A stretch of DNA of 64,000 nt, from contig NZ_JABMKW010000018.1 in NCBI RefSeq assembly GCF_013204795.1, positions 372,001-436,000 on the forward strand, in the 5' to 3' direction. Positions 16,650-24,457 of this stretch are shown piece after piece. The position numbers and the translations under genes are program-made. The stretch is from Pedobacter panaciterrae (GTDB taxonomy: Bacteria; Bacteroidota; Bacteroidia; Sphingobacteriales; Sphingobacteriaceae). The number at the start of each line of letters is the position of its first letter. Position 1 is the stretch's first letter. The notes beneath the pieces are model-generated. The model ran no database searches. It worked only from the letters and a program-made list of their open reading frames with translations, and was not told the DNA's origin.

Positions 16650-16865
16650 TTAAAGTCTGTTCCCGTCAGGATCAGCCAGGGCCTTTTTTATGGTAAATTC
16701 AACATATTCTCTGTCTCTTTTAACCAAATCCATAAGCTGCTGTACAAGTTGATCTTCCTGTCCCGGAGCAAAAGAAAGATTCACTTGCGCCAAATCACGA
16801 TATTTTCTTAAAAATTTAATTTTAACCTTTTGCCAGGTTTCAGGAGTAAGAGTAAAACTTGCCAT
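16650..16865 (-). CDS. Small conserved protein, CsbD-like
   Basis: The 71-residue protein is without a signal peptide. WQKVKIKFLRKYRDL near the start, followed by an acidic turn and GQEDQLVQQL, recalls the CsbD-like stress-protein fold (WNxIKGKLKQKYxxL), but the match is weak and made by eye. Function unknown. It lies between the S41 protease and the SusC operon terminator, with about 60 bases to the protease start. Confidence 0.6.
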   Translation of the reverse strand: MASFTLTPETWQKVKIKFLRKYRDLAQVNLSFAPGQEDQLVQQLMDLVKRDREYVEFTIKKALADPDGNRL

Positions 16866-16915
16866 AAATAAATACTTTAGCGCAAAAGTATGAAAATAAG
16901 AGATATCTCTGCAAT

Positions 16916-16943
16916 AAAAAATCCCCGGTCATACAACCGGGGA
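16916..16943 (-). terminator. Intrinsic terminator of the SusC-SusD operon
   Basis: On the - strand, TCCCCGGT (16936-16943) pairs with ACCGGGGA (16922-16929) around a 6-base loop, then a U-run (16916-16921). It lies 17 bases behind the last gene of the operon. Confidence 0.9.
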
Positions 16944-16959
16944 CTAACGAGAGATTACA

Positions 16960-17409
16960 TTATTGGATTTTAAGAGTCAGTGTAGCTTTTTTAGTAAGGG
17001 TATTCTTATTAACCACCTCTATTTCCATAACCACAGAAGTGCCTTTTGCCAAATCACCAGGAACCTGATAACCAAGCAATAAAGAGTCTGTCCGACTAAC
17101 TGAAGAATACGCTTTTTGATAAGGAGTTGTCGAAACAAGTGCCTGAGCATTTGCACCTACAGTTGATCTTAAATTGATTTTATCAATTGGATCATCAGAC
17201 CAATATCTCAGGTCCAACTGTACATTAGTTCCTGCCGCTACATTGGTAGTTTGCGGAGGCTTAACCGTAAATCCTGCCACAACAGGTACCTTTCCAATAA
17301 TTGTAATATTATCTTTTAGCCATTGGTCCGGATCATTCTTCTTGCATGCCGAAAACACGATCATGGCAGTAAAAGCAGCTATAAAGAGTTTTGATATTTT
17401 ATTTTTCAT
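16960..17409 (-). CDS. Small lipoprotein of the SusC-SusD operon, unknown function
   Basis: The 149-residue product has a lipoprotein signal peptide with lipobox FSAC (Cys about 22) followed by KKND, typical of surface or periplasmic lipoproteins in Bacteroidota. The remainder looks like a beta-sandwich (AGTNVQLDLRYWSDD, LTKKATLTLKIQ). In SusC/SusD operons such third genes often encode accessory ligand-binding lipoproteins; no specific family is recognised. ATG 17409 is preferred over an upstream TTG at 17418. It starts 11 bases behind the SusD gene and ends just before a strong terminator. Confidence 0.8.
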   Translation of the reverse strand: MKNKISKLFIAAFTAMIVFSACKKNDPDQWLKDNITIIGKVPVVAGFTVKPPQTTNVAAGTNVQLDLRYWSDDPIDKINLRSTVGANAQALVSTTPYQKAYSSVSRTDSLLLGYQVPGDLAKGTSVVMEIEVVNKNTLTKKATLTLKIQ

Positions 17410-17420
17410 ATTCTTCAATA

Positions 17421-18878
17421 TTAATTAAACAACCATAATTTCACAGCCTGATTGGCCACCTGAGGAACATTTGGATTTCTGCCCGGCTCATTATCTGCAT
17501 ATTTTGCACGCTGTACATAGCTTGTGCCCAATAAATTTTTAAATGGCGGAACTAAACCAGGATATATGGTATTACTATATTGATATCTTCTCATATCTGT
17601 CCAGGTTTCCATTTGCAGGAATAGCGCAATGTACTTTTGCAACATCACATCAGTAAGCGTTAAATTAGCAGAGCCTTTGCTGATAAGCGGATCATTAACA
17701 TATTTATTAATATCATCTGTTCCTACCCCCAACTTCTGCATGTTCCCTTTAATTCCGTTTAAATATGCAGTATAGGCTCCCTCTTTGTTGGTAGCAAATA
17801 ATGCTTCGGCCCTAATAAACTGAACCTCGGCATATGTCAATATAGGCACAGGCGATGTTCTTGCTCCGTAAAAGGTTTTTTCAGTGATATCACTATTTGC
17901 CAAACTAGCCCCTTGCTGGGTGCTCAAGGCACCAACCGGTCTGCCGATATAGGTGGCTGCACCAGCATTATCAAACAATTTCGGCAACCTTGGATCAATA
18001 AGTGCGTTAAAATACCCCGTTCCATTCATTAAGTTAACCATAAAATAAGAAGGGCGATGCTGTTTTGAGGCAATGGCCGGCTGACCAAGATTGGTATACC
18101 AAGGACTAGGCTTATCCTGAGTATATTTCACTTGCAAATCGGCTGCTCCGGTAACATCATCAATGGCCAGTGCAGCATCATCAGCCGCTTTAAGCGCATT
18201 AGATGGGTCTTTAGTTGATAAATTGATGTAATATCTGGCTCTTGCACCATAGGCTGCCTTTTTCCAGCTGGCAATTACACCTTTAAAAGCCAGATCAGTA
18301 GCGCCAACCTGTAATGCTGTATTTGTTGGCACAGGCTTATTTAAATCGGCTATTGCTCCGTCTAAAAGCTCTTTTAATGATACAGTGTATATATCTTGTT
18401 GCTTATCATAAGTCGGGCTAGGAACCGAAGGGCCTTTAAAAGCTTCTTTGTATGGCAAATCGCCCCATAAATCTGTACACTGCATTAAATTTAAAGCAAG
18501 TAATAGCTTTCCAATACCCGCATACTGAGGAGCTCCAGATACTTCCGATCTTTGGATAAGATCCTTTAAATTAGGCATTGCATCCCTATAGGCCGATTCC
18601 CATATGTTATCAAAACCATACGGATTATACGAATCTATATTTGCCTCGTATGCATTAAATCCGGCAAGGTATTGCGGATAGGCATTACCATATTGACCTG
18701 CGTTAAAAAACGAAGTTGCCGTAAATTGAATTGTTGAGGCCAGCAAGCCCGAAATGGTTGCCTGCTCTGGCGTCAGTCTCGATGGATCATCATTAATGTC
18801 CAGCTGTTTCTTACATGCTCCAAATATTACAGAAGCAGTAAGTAGTGCGACAAAAACTTTAAAACTTATATTTTTCAT
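17421..18878 (-). CDS. SusD/RagB-family nutrient-binding lipoprotein
   Basis: The 485-residue product has a lipobox (IFGAC, Cys about 21) and the helical TPR-containing SusD fold: ATSFFNAGQYGNAYPQYLAG near the start, QDIYTVSLKELLDGAIADLN, and the C-terminal SusD-like pattern EVQFIRAEALFA. SusD proteins bind the ligand at the cell surface as a lid over the SusC channel. The gene follows SusC by 9 bases. The substrate is not revealed, as no carbohydrate-active enzyme is in the operon. A peptide or small glycan is as likely as a polysaccharide. Confidence 0.95.
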   Translation of the reverse strand: MKNISFKVFVALLTASVIFGACKKQLDINDDPSRLTPEQATISGLLASTIQFTATSFFNAGQYGNAYPQYLAGFNAYEANIDSYNPYGFDNIWESAYRDAMPNLKDLIQRSEVSGAPQYAGIGKLLLALNLMQCTDLWGDLPYKEAFKGPSVPSPTYDKQQDIYTVSLKELLDGAIADLNKPVPTNTALQVGATDLAFKGVIASWKKAAYGARARYYINLSTKDPSNALKAADDAALAIDDVTGAADLQVKYTQDKPSPWYTNLGQPAIASKQHRPSYFMVNLMNGTGYFNALIDPRLPKLFDNAGAATYIGRPVGALSTQQGASLANSDITEKTFYGARTSPVPILTYAEVQFIRAEALFATNKEGAYTAYLNGIKGNMQKLGVGTDDINKYVNDPLISKGSANLTLTDVMLQKYIALFLQMETWTDMRRYQYSNTIYPGLVPPFKNLLGTSYVQRAKYADNEPGRNPNVPQVANQAVKLWLFN

Positions 18879-18887
18879 AACTGAATC

Positions 18888-21800
18888 TTAGAAATTAACA
18901 TTTAAACCAAGAAATATACTTCTGGTAGTTGGCACACCAGTACCCACATATCCAACAGAATTTGAACCTGCTCCATAAGCACTTGCTTCAGGATCAAACC
19001 CAATAAAAGGAGTGCTTAACCACAAGTTATTTGCCGTTGCAGAAATTGATGCCGACTTAATAAAACTTTTGTTCAGCCAGCTTTTTGGCAATTCGTACGA
19101 CAAGGACACATTCTGCAGCCTAATCCATGAAGCATCCTGGAATCCATTATTTTCAGGTGCCAGTTTATAAGGGAAACTGTTCGCATAAAAAAGCTGATCG
19201 ATAACCACTTGCTTATCATTTGGAGCATATATAGGGGCTTCTGGTGTTCCTATGTTTTTCACTCCTTTAAATATTACCTGTGTATCTCTGATTTGTGTTT
19301 CGGCACCTATACCAGTAGAAAATCTTTGTGTTTTAGGAATATCAAATACATCGCCACCTCTTCTAAAGTTGAACATGAACGAGAAGGTTATCCCTTTATA
19401 TGCTAAAGTACTTCCTAAACCACCTGTCCAGTCCGGATAGGCATTACCAATCAGGTAGTTATTAGATAACGGCTGAGGAATAATCGGATATCCATCAGCA
19501 CCAATAACCAGCTGTCCGTTATATTCACTATTCTGATCTGTAACACGGGTATATGGCCATCCGTACCAATCGCCCGGTCTTCCGCCTGTTTTTATGATTT
19601 GTTTTACCCACGGACTTTCTGGGTTGAACTGGATTTCATTTACTCCCGGAGGCATAGAAAGCACCCTTCCTTTTGTGCGCGACCAATTTGCACTTACATC
19701 CCATTTAAAGTCATCACTTTTAACAACGGTTGCAGTTAACAGGAACTCTAAAGATTTATTTCTGATCTTTCCGGCATTGGTTACAAAAATATCATAGCCT
19801 GATGCGTAACTAATAGGAACAGGTACAATCTGGTCAATACTGTTCAGAATCGCATAGTTTGCATCTAAAGTTAAGCGACTTTTAAAGAAATGAAATTCAC
19901 CCCCTACCTCTAGTCCTTTTGTTCTTTCAGGACGTAAAGATTCAGAGCCTATCTTAATATCGCGTCTTACACCGCTTACGCCATCAAATGCAGCCAATGT
20001 AGAGTAATATTCACCAATCTGATAAGGATCAGCATCTTTACCCACTTCAGCATACGAAAGCCTTAACTTACCGAAGTTAAATACGTCGTTCTGCTGTAAG
20101 CCCAAAGTCTCGGTAAATACATACGATAAGCTGGTCGAAGGATAAAAGAATGAGCGGTTACTCTGCGGTAAGGTAGATGACCAGTCATTTCTTCCTGTTA
20201 CACTTAAGAAAACAGTATTGTCGTAACTCACATTTAAATCACCAAAAATACCGATGATGTTCTTTTTACCCGGATAGGTTAAAGTAGTATATACGTTGTA
20301 GTTATTAATACTCTCTACATTAGGAACAACCGCCTGAGCGCCATTAAGAGATAAGTTGGTTCTGTTAATATGGGTATATGAATGACCTAATAAGAAGTTC
20401 ACAAACCATTTCTCGCCAAACTGCTTGCTTGCCCTGGCATAGAAATTAGAGTTCACCTCGCTATAGCTAATCCGTTGCTCGGTCATAGACCCCAGCGTAC
20501 TGATCAGCAATCCTTTTTCATTATAAATCTGTCTGAAATCGGTGTAGTTGTCAATACCGGCTTTGTAGTTAAAGGTTAACCAGTCGTTTGCTTTAAACTC
20601 TGCGCCCAAATTTCCTATTACCCTGTTTACATTATCCTTTAAAAAAGCATTTTCAGTAAAATAGAATGGATTTTGAATAGAGGCATTATACGTTTTTTCA
20701 GTTCCATCCGGATTTAGGTAGTCTGCAGGGTTAACTGTATTGGTATGACGCATCAAATAAAATATTGTACCCGAGGTGATACCGGTACGAGGATTTTTAC
20801 CACCGGAATTAATATAATTTGCAGATCCTTCAAATTTGAATTTTTCCGAGGCCTTTAATGTCCCCGAAAGTCTGATGGATGTTTTGCCGTAATCAGAATT
20901 CGGCACAACTCCCTTTTGTTCTGAGTTCGAAATTGAAGTAAAATAAGTAGCATTATCATTTCCTCCGCTAAAAGTAAAGGAATTCTGTGTCTGATGCCCT
21001 GTTTTAAAGAACACATCGTAAGGGTTATAAACGGGTATACCGCTTTCAATTTTAGGCCCCCAGCTATTTACACTCGGCACATATGCTCCACCGTTACCAT
21101 TACCATAGGTTGTTTGTATTGGAGGTGTTTTTGTTACGTCGTCGAAACTAACGGAACTTTTAAAATTAAAGCTAGGTTTACCAGACTTACCTGATTTAGT
21201 AGTAATGATGATGGCACCGTTGGCAGCCCTTAAACCATACAATACAGAGGCAGCTGGTCCCTTAAGGATGGTCATTGTTTCAATATCCTCTGGGTTTATA
21301 TCACCGGCACGGTTAGGGTTTTGAAAGTTATCACTGTTGATACCAATTAGATCAGTACTGTTGGAAATAGGAATACCATCTACAACAAACAATGGCTGAT
21401 TATCGGCCGAAGGATTCAAAGAGTTAATCCCTCTGATCTGAACTCTTGTACCTGAACCTGCAGCCCCACCGGAGCTTGTAATTTGAACACCGGATGCTTT
21501 CCCCTTTAACGCATTTAACACGTTAGACTGGTTGGTATTTGTAATATCCGCTGCTTTAATGTCCTGAGTTGCGTACCCTAAGGATCTTTTTTGTTGTTTA
21601 ATACCAAGGGCGGTAACCACAACCTCACTTAGTGCTTTTGAGTCTGGAACCATGGCAACATCTAGTGTTGTTGTGCTGCCCACTGTTTTTTCTTGCGTAA
21701 TCATACTCACATAAGAAAAAACCAACACATCATTTTCGTTGGCTTTAATACTGTACCCCCCGTTATTAGCGGTTTGAACAACAGTAGACGTTCCTTTTAT

Positions 21801-21935
21801 TTTTACGGAAACGCCCGGGATGGGAAGCCCATCTTCAGTTGAGGTGACTTTACCTGTAATCGTTTTTTGCTGGGCAAATGTTTGGGAAATTAGCAAAAAA
21901 CCAACTGTAATAAACAGAAGTAGTTTTTTTTTCAT
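18888..21935 (-). CDS. SusC/RagA-family TonB-dependent outer-membrane transporter
   Basis: The 1015-residue protein has a signal peptide (1-21, ending TFAQ) and an N-terminal carboxypeptidase-regulatory-like domain (about 24-100; GLPIPGVSVKIKGT). A plug domain (about 110-235; VVVTALGIKQQKRSLGYA, VDGIPI, ILKGPAASVLYG, GAIIITTKSG) is followed by a 22-strand barrel ending in NVNF. It imports a ligand handed over by the SusD partner using TonB energy. The DeoR-type regulator lies divergently upstream, 245 bases away, with possible operator repeats between them. No sigma/anti-sigma pair adjoins it. Confidence 0.97.
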   Translation of the reverse strand: MKKKLLLFITVGFLLISQTFAQQKTITGKVTSTEDGLPIPGVSVKIKGTSTVVQTANNGGYSIKANENDVLVFSYVSMITQEKTVGSTTTLDVAMVPDSKALSEVVVTALGIKQQKRSLGYATQDIKAADITNTNQSNVLNALKGKASGVQITSSGGAAGSGTRVQIRGINSLNPSADNQPLFVVDGIPISNSTDLIGINSDNFQNPNRAGDINPEDIETMTILKGPAASVLYGLRAANGAIIITTKSGKSGKPSFNFKSSVSFDDVTKTPPIQTTYGNGNGGAYVPSVNSWGPKIESGIPVYNPYDVFFKTGHQTQNSFTFSGGNDNATYFTSISNSEQKGVVPNSDYGKTSIRLSGTLKASEKFKFEGSANYINSGGKNPRTGITSGTIFYLMRHTNTVNPADYLNPDGTEKTYNASIQNPFYFTENAFLKDNVNRVIGNLGAEFKANDWLTFNYKAGIDNYTDFRQIYNEKGLLISTLGSMTEQRISYSEVNSNFYARASKQFGEKWFVNFLLGHSYTHINRTNLSLNGAQAVVPNVESINNYNVYTTLTYPGKKNIIGIFGDLNVSYDNTVFLSVTGRNDWSSTLPQSNRSFFYPSTSLSYVFTETLGLQQNDVFNFGKLRLSYAEVGKDADPYQIGEYYSTLAAFDGVSGVRRDIKIGSESLRPERTKGLEVGGEFHFFKSRLTLDANYAILNSIDQIVPVPISYASGYDIFVTNAGKIRNKSLEFLLTATVVKSDDFKWDVSANWSRTKGRVLSMPPGVNEIQFNPESPWVKQIIKTGGRPGDWYGWPYTRVTDQNSEYNGQLVIGADGYPIIPQPLSNNYLIGNAYPDWTGGLGSTLAYKGITFSFMFNFRRGGDVFDIPKTQRFSTGIGAETQIRDTQVIFKGVKNIGTPEAPIYAPNDKQVVIDQLFYANSFPYKLAPENNGFQDASWIRLQNVSLSYELPKSWLNKSFIKSASISATANNLWLSTPFIGFDPEASAYGAGSNSVGYVGTGVPTTRSIFLGLNVNF

Positions 21936-22000
21936 GAACGATAGTTTGGTTAATAAATTTAAGTTCTCGTTTGGCTATTTGCGGGGAAATACGGTTTTTC

Positions 22001-22020
22001 AAAACACGCAATTACACGCA
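22001..22020. promoter_or_regulatory. Tandem 10-bp repeat, possible DeoR-family operator
   Basis: Two consecutive 10-mers, AAAACACGCA and ATTACACGCA, lie about 65 bases before the SusC start. Similar units recur at 22114-22133. Direct repeats at about one helical turn are typical of DeoR-family binding sites. Binding is inferred. Confidence 0.4.
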
Positions 22021-22113
22021 AAAAATCAAACCTCTAGTAAATATCATAAATGTTTTTCATTTATTTACAAAATAAACAACTATTTCATTCTTGTTACACA
22101 AATCAATATTGCA

Positions 22114-22133
22114 CAAACCTGCATAAACCCGCA
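22114..22133. promoter_or_regulatory. Second tandem 10-bp repeat, possible DeoR-family operator
   Basis: CAAACCTGCA and TAAACCCGCA follow each other directly, 47 bases before the DeoR-type start. They share the core AAAC-n-(C/T)GCA with the pair at 22001-22020. Autoregulation of the regulator would fit. Confidence 0.4.
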
Positions 22134-22180
22134 TTAAATTATTAATCGTTTTTTATTACTTTAGTCAAAAAAATAAACAG

Positions 22181-22927
22181 ATGTTGAAAAAAGAAAGACA
22201 TGATTTTGTAATGAGGCAAATCAATTTACACAATCGCGTTCTTACCTCAGACCTTGTTCAGTTGTTGAATGTTTCTGAGGATACCATCAGGCGCGACCTC
22301 CAGGAATTGTCGGACAACAACAAGCTGTTCAAGGTTCATGGTGGCGCATTGTCAAAATCTTACCAATCTTCTTTTGATGATAGTTCTGTGTATGCCAAGG
22401 ATGCTAAAATCAGTATCGCCAAAAAAGCCATTTCACTTATAAAAGATGGCATGGTTGTTTTAACTGGAGGAGGAACTACCATAATTGAAGTGGCCAAGCT
22501 TCTTCCAGAGAATTTACACGCCACTTTTTTTACCATTAGCCCATTTGTAGCTATTGAACTGGCCAAATATGCAAAGATAGAGGTGATTCTTATCGGGGGT
22601 CTGTTCTCTAAGAATTCGCAGGTAACTTACGGCGGGCATGTGATAAATCAGTTATCAGAAATCAGTGCTGATCTTTGTTTGCTGGGAACAAGCGCGCTTC
22701 ATCCAACCGATGGCTTAACAGATACCGACTGGGAAATTAATCAGCTTAAAAAAACGATGCTTAACTTTTCAAAAAGAACGGCAGTACTTTGCATCTCCGA
22801 AAAGCTAGACATATCATTAAGGCTTAAAGTAGCCGCTCTGGAGAATATCGACTATTTGGTTACTGAGCTCCCTGCAGACGACGTAACCTTAAATGCTTAC
22901 CATCGTAAAAACCTGCAGATTCTTTAA
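22181..22927 (+). CDS. DeoR/GlpR-family transcriptional regulator
   Basis: The 248-residue protein has an N-terminal winged helix (about 5-60; VLTSDLVQLLNVSEDTIRRDL and VHGGA) and a C-terminal sugar-phosphate-binding DeoRC domain (about 75-235; LTGGGTTIIEVAKLLP, LIGG, TDGLTD). Members usually repress sugar-catabolic genes and are released by a phosphosugar. Position suggests control of the divergent SusC-SusD operon and possibly the amino-sugar genes nearby (anmK, nagB). Its stop overlaps the anmK end by 4 bases in convergent orientation. Confidence 0.93.
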   Translation: MLKKERHDFVMRQINLHNRVLTSDLVQLLNVSEDTIRRDLQELSDNNKLFKVHGGALSKSYQSSFDDSSVYAKDAKISIAKKAISLIKDGMVVLTGGGTTIIEVAKLLPENLHATFFTISPFVAIELAKYAKIEVILIGGLFSKNSQVTYGGHVINQLSEISADLCLLGTSALHPTDGLTDTDWEINQLKKTMLNFSKRTAVLCISEKLDISLRLKVAALENIDYLVTELPADDVTLNAYHRKNLQIL

Positions 22928-24123
22928 AAAGGCAAACAGATTTTACCCATACAAATTGATGGAACACCTGCCCTATCGCCAAAATTGATGGCATTGCCCG
23001 TTAATGTTTCATTAGCCAACACGGCAAACAGAACAGCTTCTTTAGCATCCGGATTTATTTGCAGGTCTTCTGTGGTATAAAACCTGGCATTGGGCAACCC
23101 TTCTTTAAGTTGCTTTACAAGCAAGGGGTTATGCATACCACCCCCACTCATATATATCGATGGTTTTTGGTTGTCGCCAAAGCACTTTTCAATGGCATCA
23201 ACAATAACCTGGGCGGTAAAACTGCATAGGGTTGCCATTATGTCTTCATTGTTAAGGCTACTCGTTTTTGATCGCTCCTGTGCAGCCTTTAAATACTTCA
23301 GATTAAACAATTCCGGCCCTGTTGTTTTGGGAAACTGTGCAGTTAAAAAATCTGACTGCATCAATTCCTTAAGCAATGCAGCGCTTACCACACCCGCTTT
23401 AGCTATTGCAGCGTTTTGATCAAAATATAGTCCTTCGTAGTGATGCTGAACAAATTGGTCCATTAAAGTATTCCCCGGGCCAACATCTGTAGAAAACACT
23501 TTTGCCGCATCATTATCACCTGGTAAATACGTAAAATTGGCTATCCCTCCTATATTCAGCATCACCCGATCTTCTCCCTTTTCAGAAAACAGCAGATAAT
23601 CACCATATACGGCAAGGGGGGCGCCTTCACCTCCCGCTGCAATATGCTTTTGTCTAAAATCACATATGGTAACGACACCTGTTTTCACCGCAATATGATC
23701 CCCATCGCCTATCTGCAAAGTGCCATTCGGATAATCAGACAATTTATGCAAAGAGGCAGGTGCATGAAAAATAGTTTGTCCGTGACTTGCAATTACATCA
23801 ACGTCCTCAGGCTTTAATCCCCACGATTCAATAGCCTTTAAAATCATCTCGGCATGGATTAATCCTATTTTTTCATTCATTAGGCAAACCATTTGCAGAT
23901 CGGCATCTTTTCTGGAAAATATAGCTTTCACCTCTGCTTTAAAAGCATTAGAATAAGGAACCGTTTTAAAATTCTTAACCTTAACCTTTGTTGCTGCACC
24001 GTTTCCGCTAATATTGCAAAGGGCAATATCCAATCCATCAAGTGAAGTACCCGACATTAATCCGATTATTAATCTTTCCTTTTTCTCAATGGTATGAAAA
24101 AGTCTGGCCCAGTTGGCATTCAT
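22924..24123 (-). CDS. anmK: Anhydro-N-acetylmuramic acid kinase
   Basis: The 399-residue protein has the family opening LIIGLMSGTSLDGLD, the central VNIGGIANFTYLPG and FSTDVGPGNTLMDQ, and a C-terminal YMSGGGMHNP. AnmK opens the 1,6-anhydro ring of anhMurNAc released by lytic transglycosylases and phosphorylates it, the entry step of peptidoglycan-sugar recycling. ATG 24123 is chosen because homologues begin at MNANWARLF. An upstream in-frame start at 24177 would add 18 residues with no family match. The nearby amino-sugar genes suit this role. Confidence 0.95.
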   Translation of the reverse strand: MNANWARLFHTIEKKERLIIGLMSGTSLDGLDIALCNISGNGAATKVKVKNFKTVPYSNAFKAEVKAIFSRKDADLQMVCLMNEKIGLIHAEMILKAIESWGLKPEDVDVIASHGQTIFHAPASLHKLSDYPNGTLQIGDGDHIAVKTGVVTICDFRQKHIAAGGEGAPLAVYGDYLLFSEKGEDRVMLNIGGIANFTYLPGDNDAAKVFSTDVGPGNTLMDQFVQHHYEGLYFDQNAAIAKAGVVSAALLKELMQSDFLTAQFPKTTGPELFNLKYLKAAQERSKTSSLNNEDIMATLCSFTAQVIVDAIEKCFGDNQKPSIYMSGGGMHNPLLVKQLKEGLPNARFYTTEDLQINPDAKEAVLFAVLANETLTGNAINFGDRAGVPSICMGKICLPF

Positions 24124-24394
24124 AGTTAGAATTTTGCTTCTGCAAGATATTAAATCCTCACATGATTTACACTTCATTCACAATTTCTTCACAAAAAGGT
24201 ACCTGTTTGTGGGTTTGCTATGAACAAGCTCCGAACAATCCTCGAAGAAACTCTAAATCAATTAAAAAAAATATTTCAGGCATGCTATTTTCAAAAACAC
24301 CGTTTACTCAACATCTCAATCGATTGTGTAAAATACAATCCGTAATACCAACCGGTTAATGACCTGAATTTAGCCTTTTTACCAAATTAAAATT
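24124..24394. other. Divergent intergenic region between anmK and nagB
   Basis: About 330 bases separate the anmK start from the nagB start. Apart from the nagB promoter (24395-24425) I see no gene, hairpin or repeat in it. Confidence 0.5.
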
Positions 24395-24425
24395 CTTGTT
24401 ATACTCAATAGAGTCGCTATATTTA
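24395..24425 (+). promoter_or_regulatory. Bacteroidetes-type promoter of nagB
   Basis: A CTTG -33 element (24395-24398), a 19-base spacer and TATATTTA (24418-24425) match the TTTG/TAnnTTTG pattern of the main Bacteroidota sigma factor with one mismatch in each box. The start codon is 33 bases downstream. Confidence 0.55.
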
Positions 24426-24457
24426 CTGCTCCGTACAAACTTTAAGAACAAAAATAA

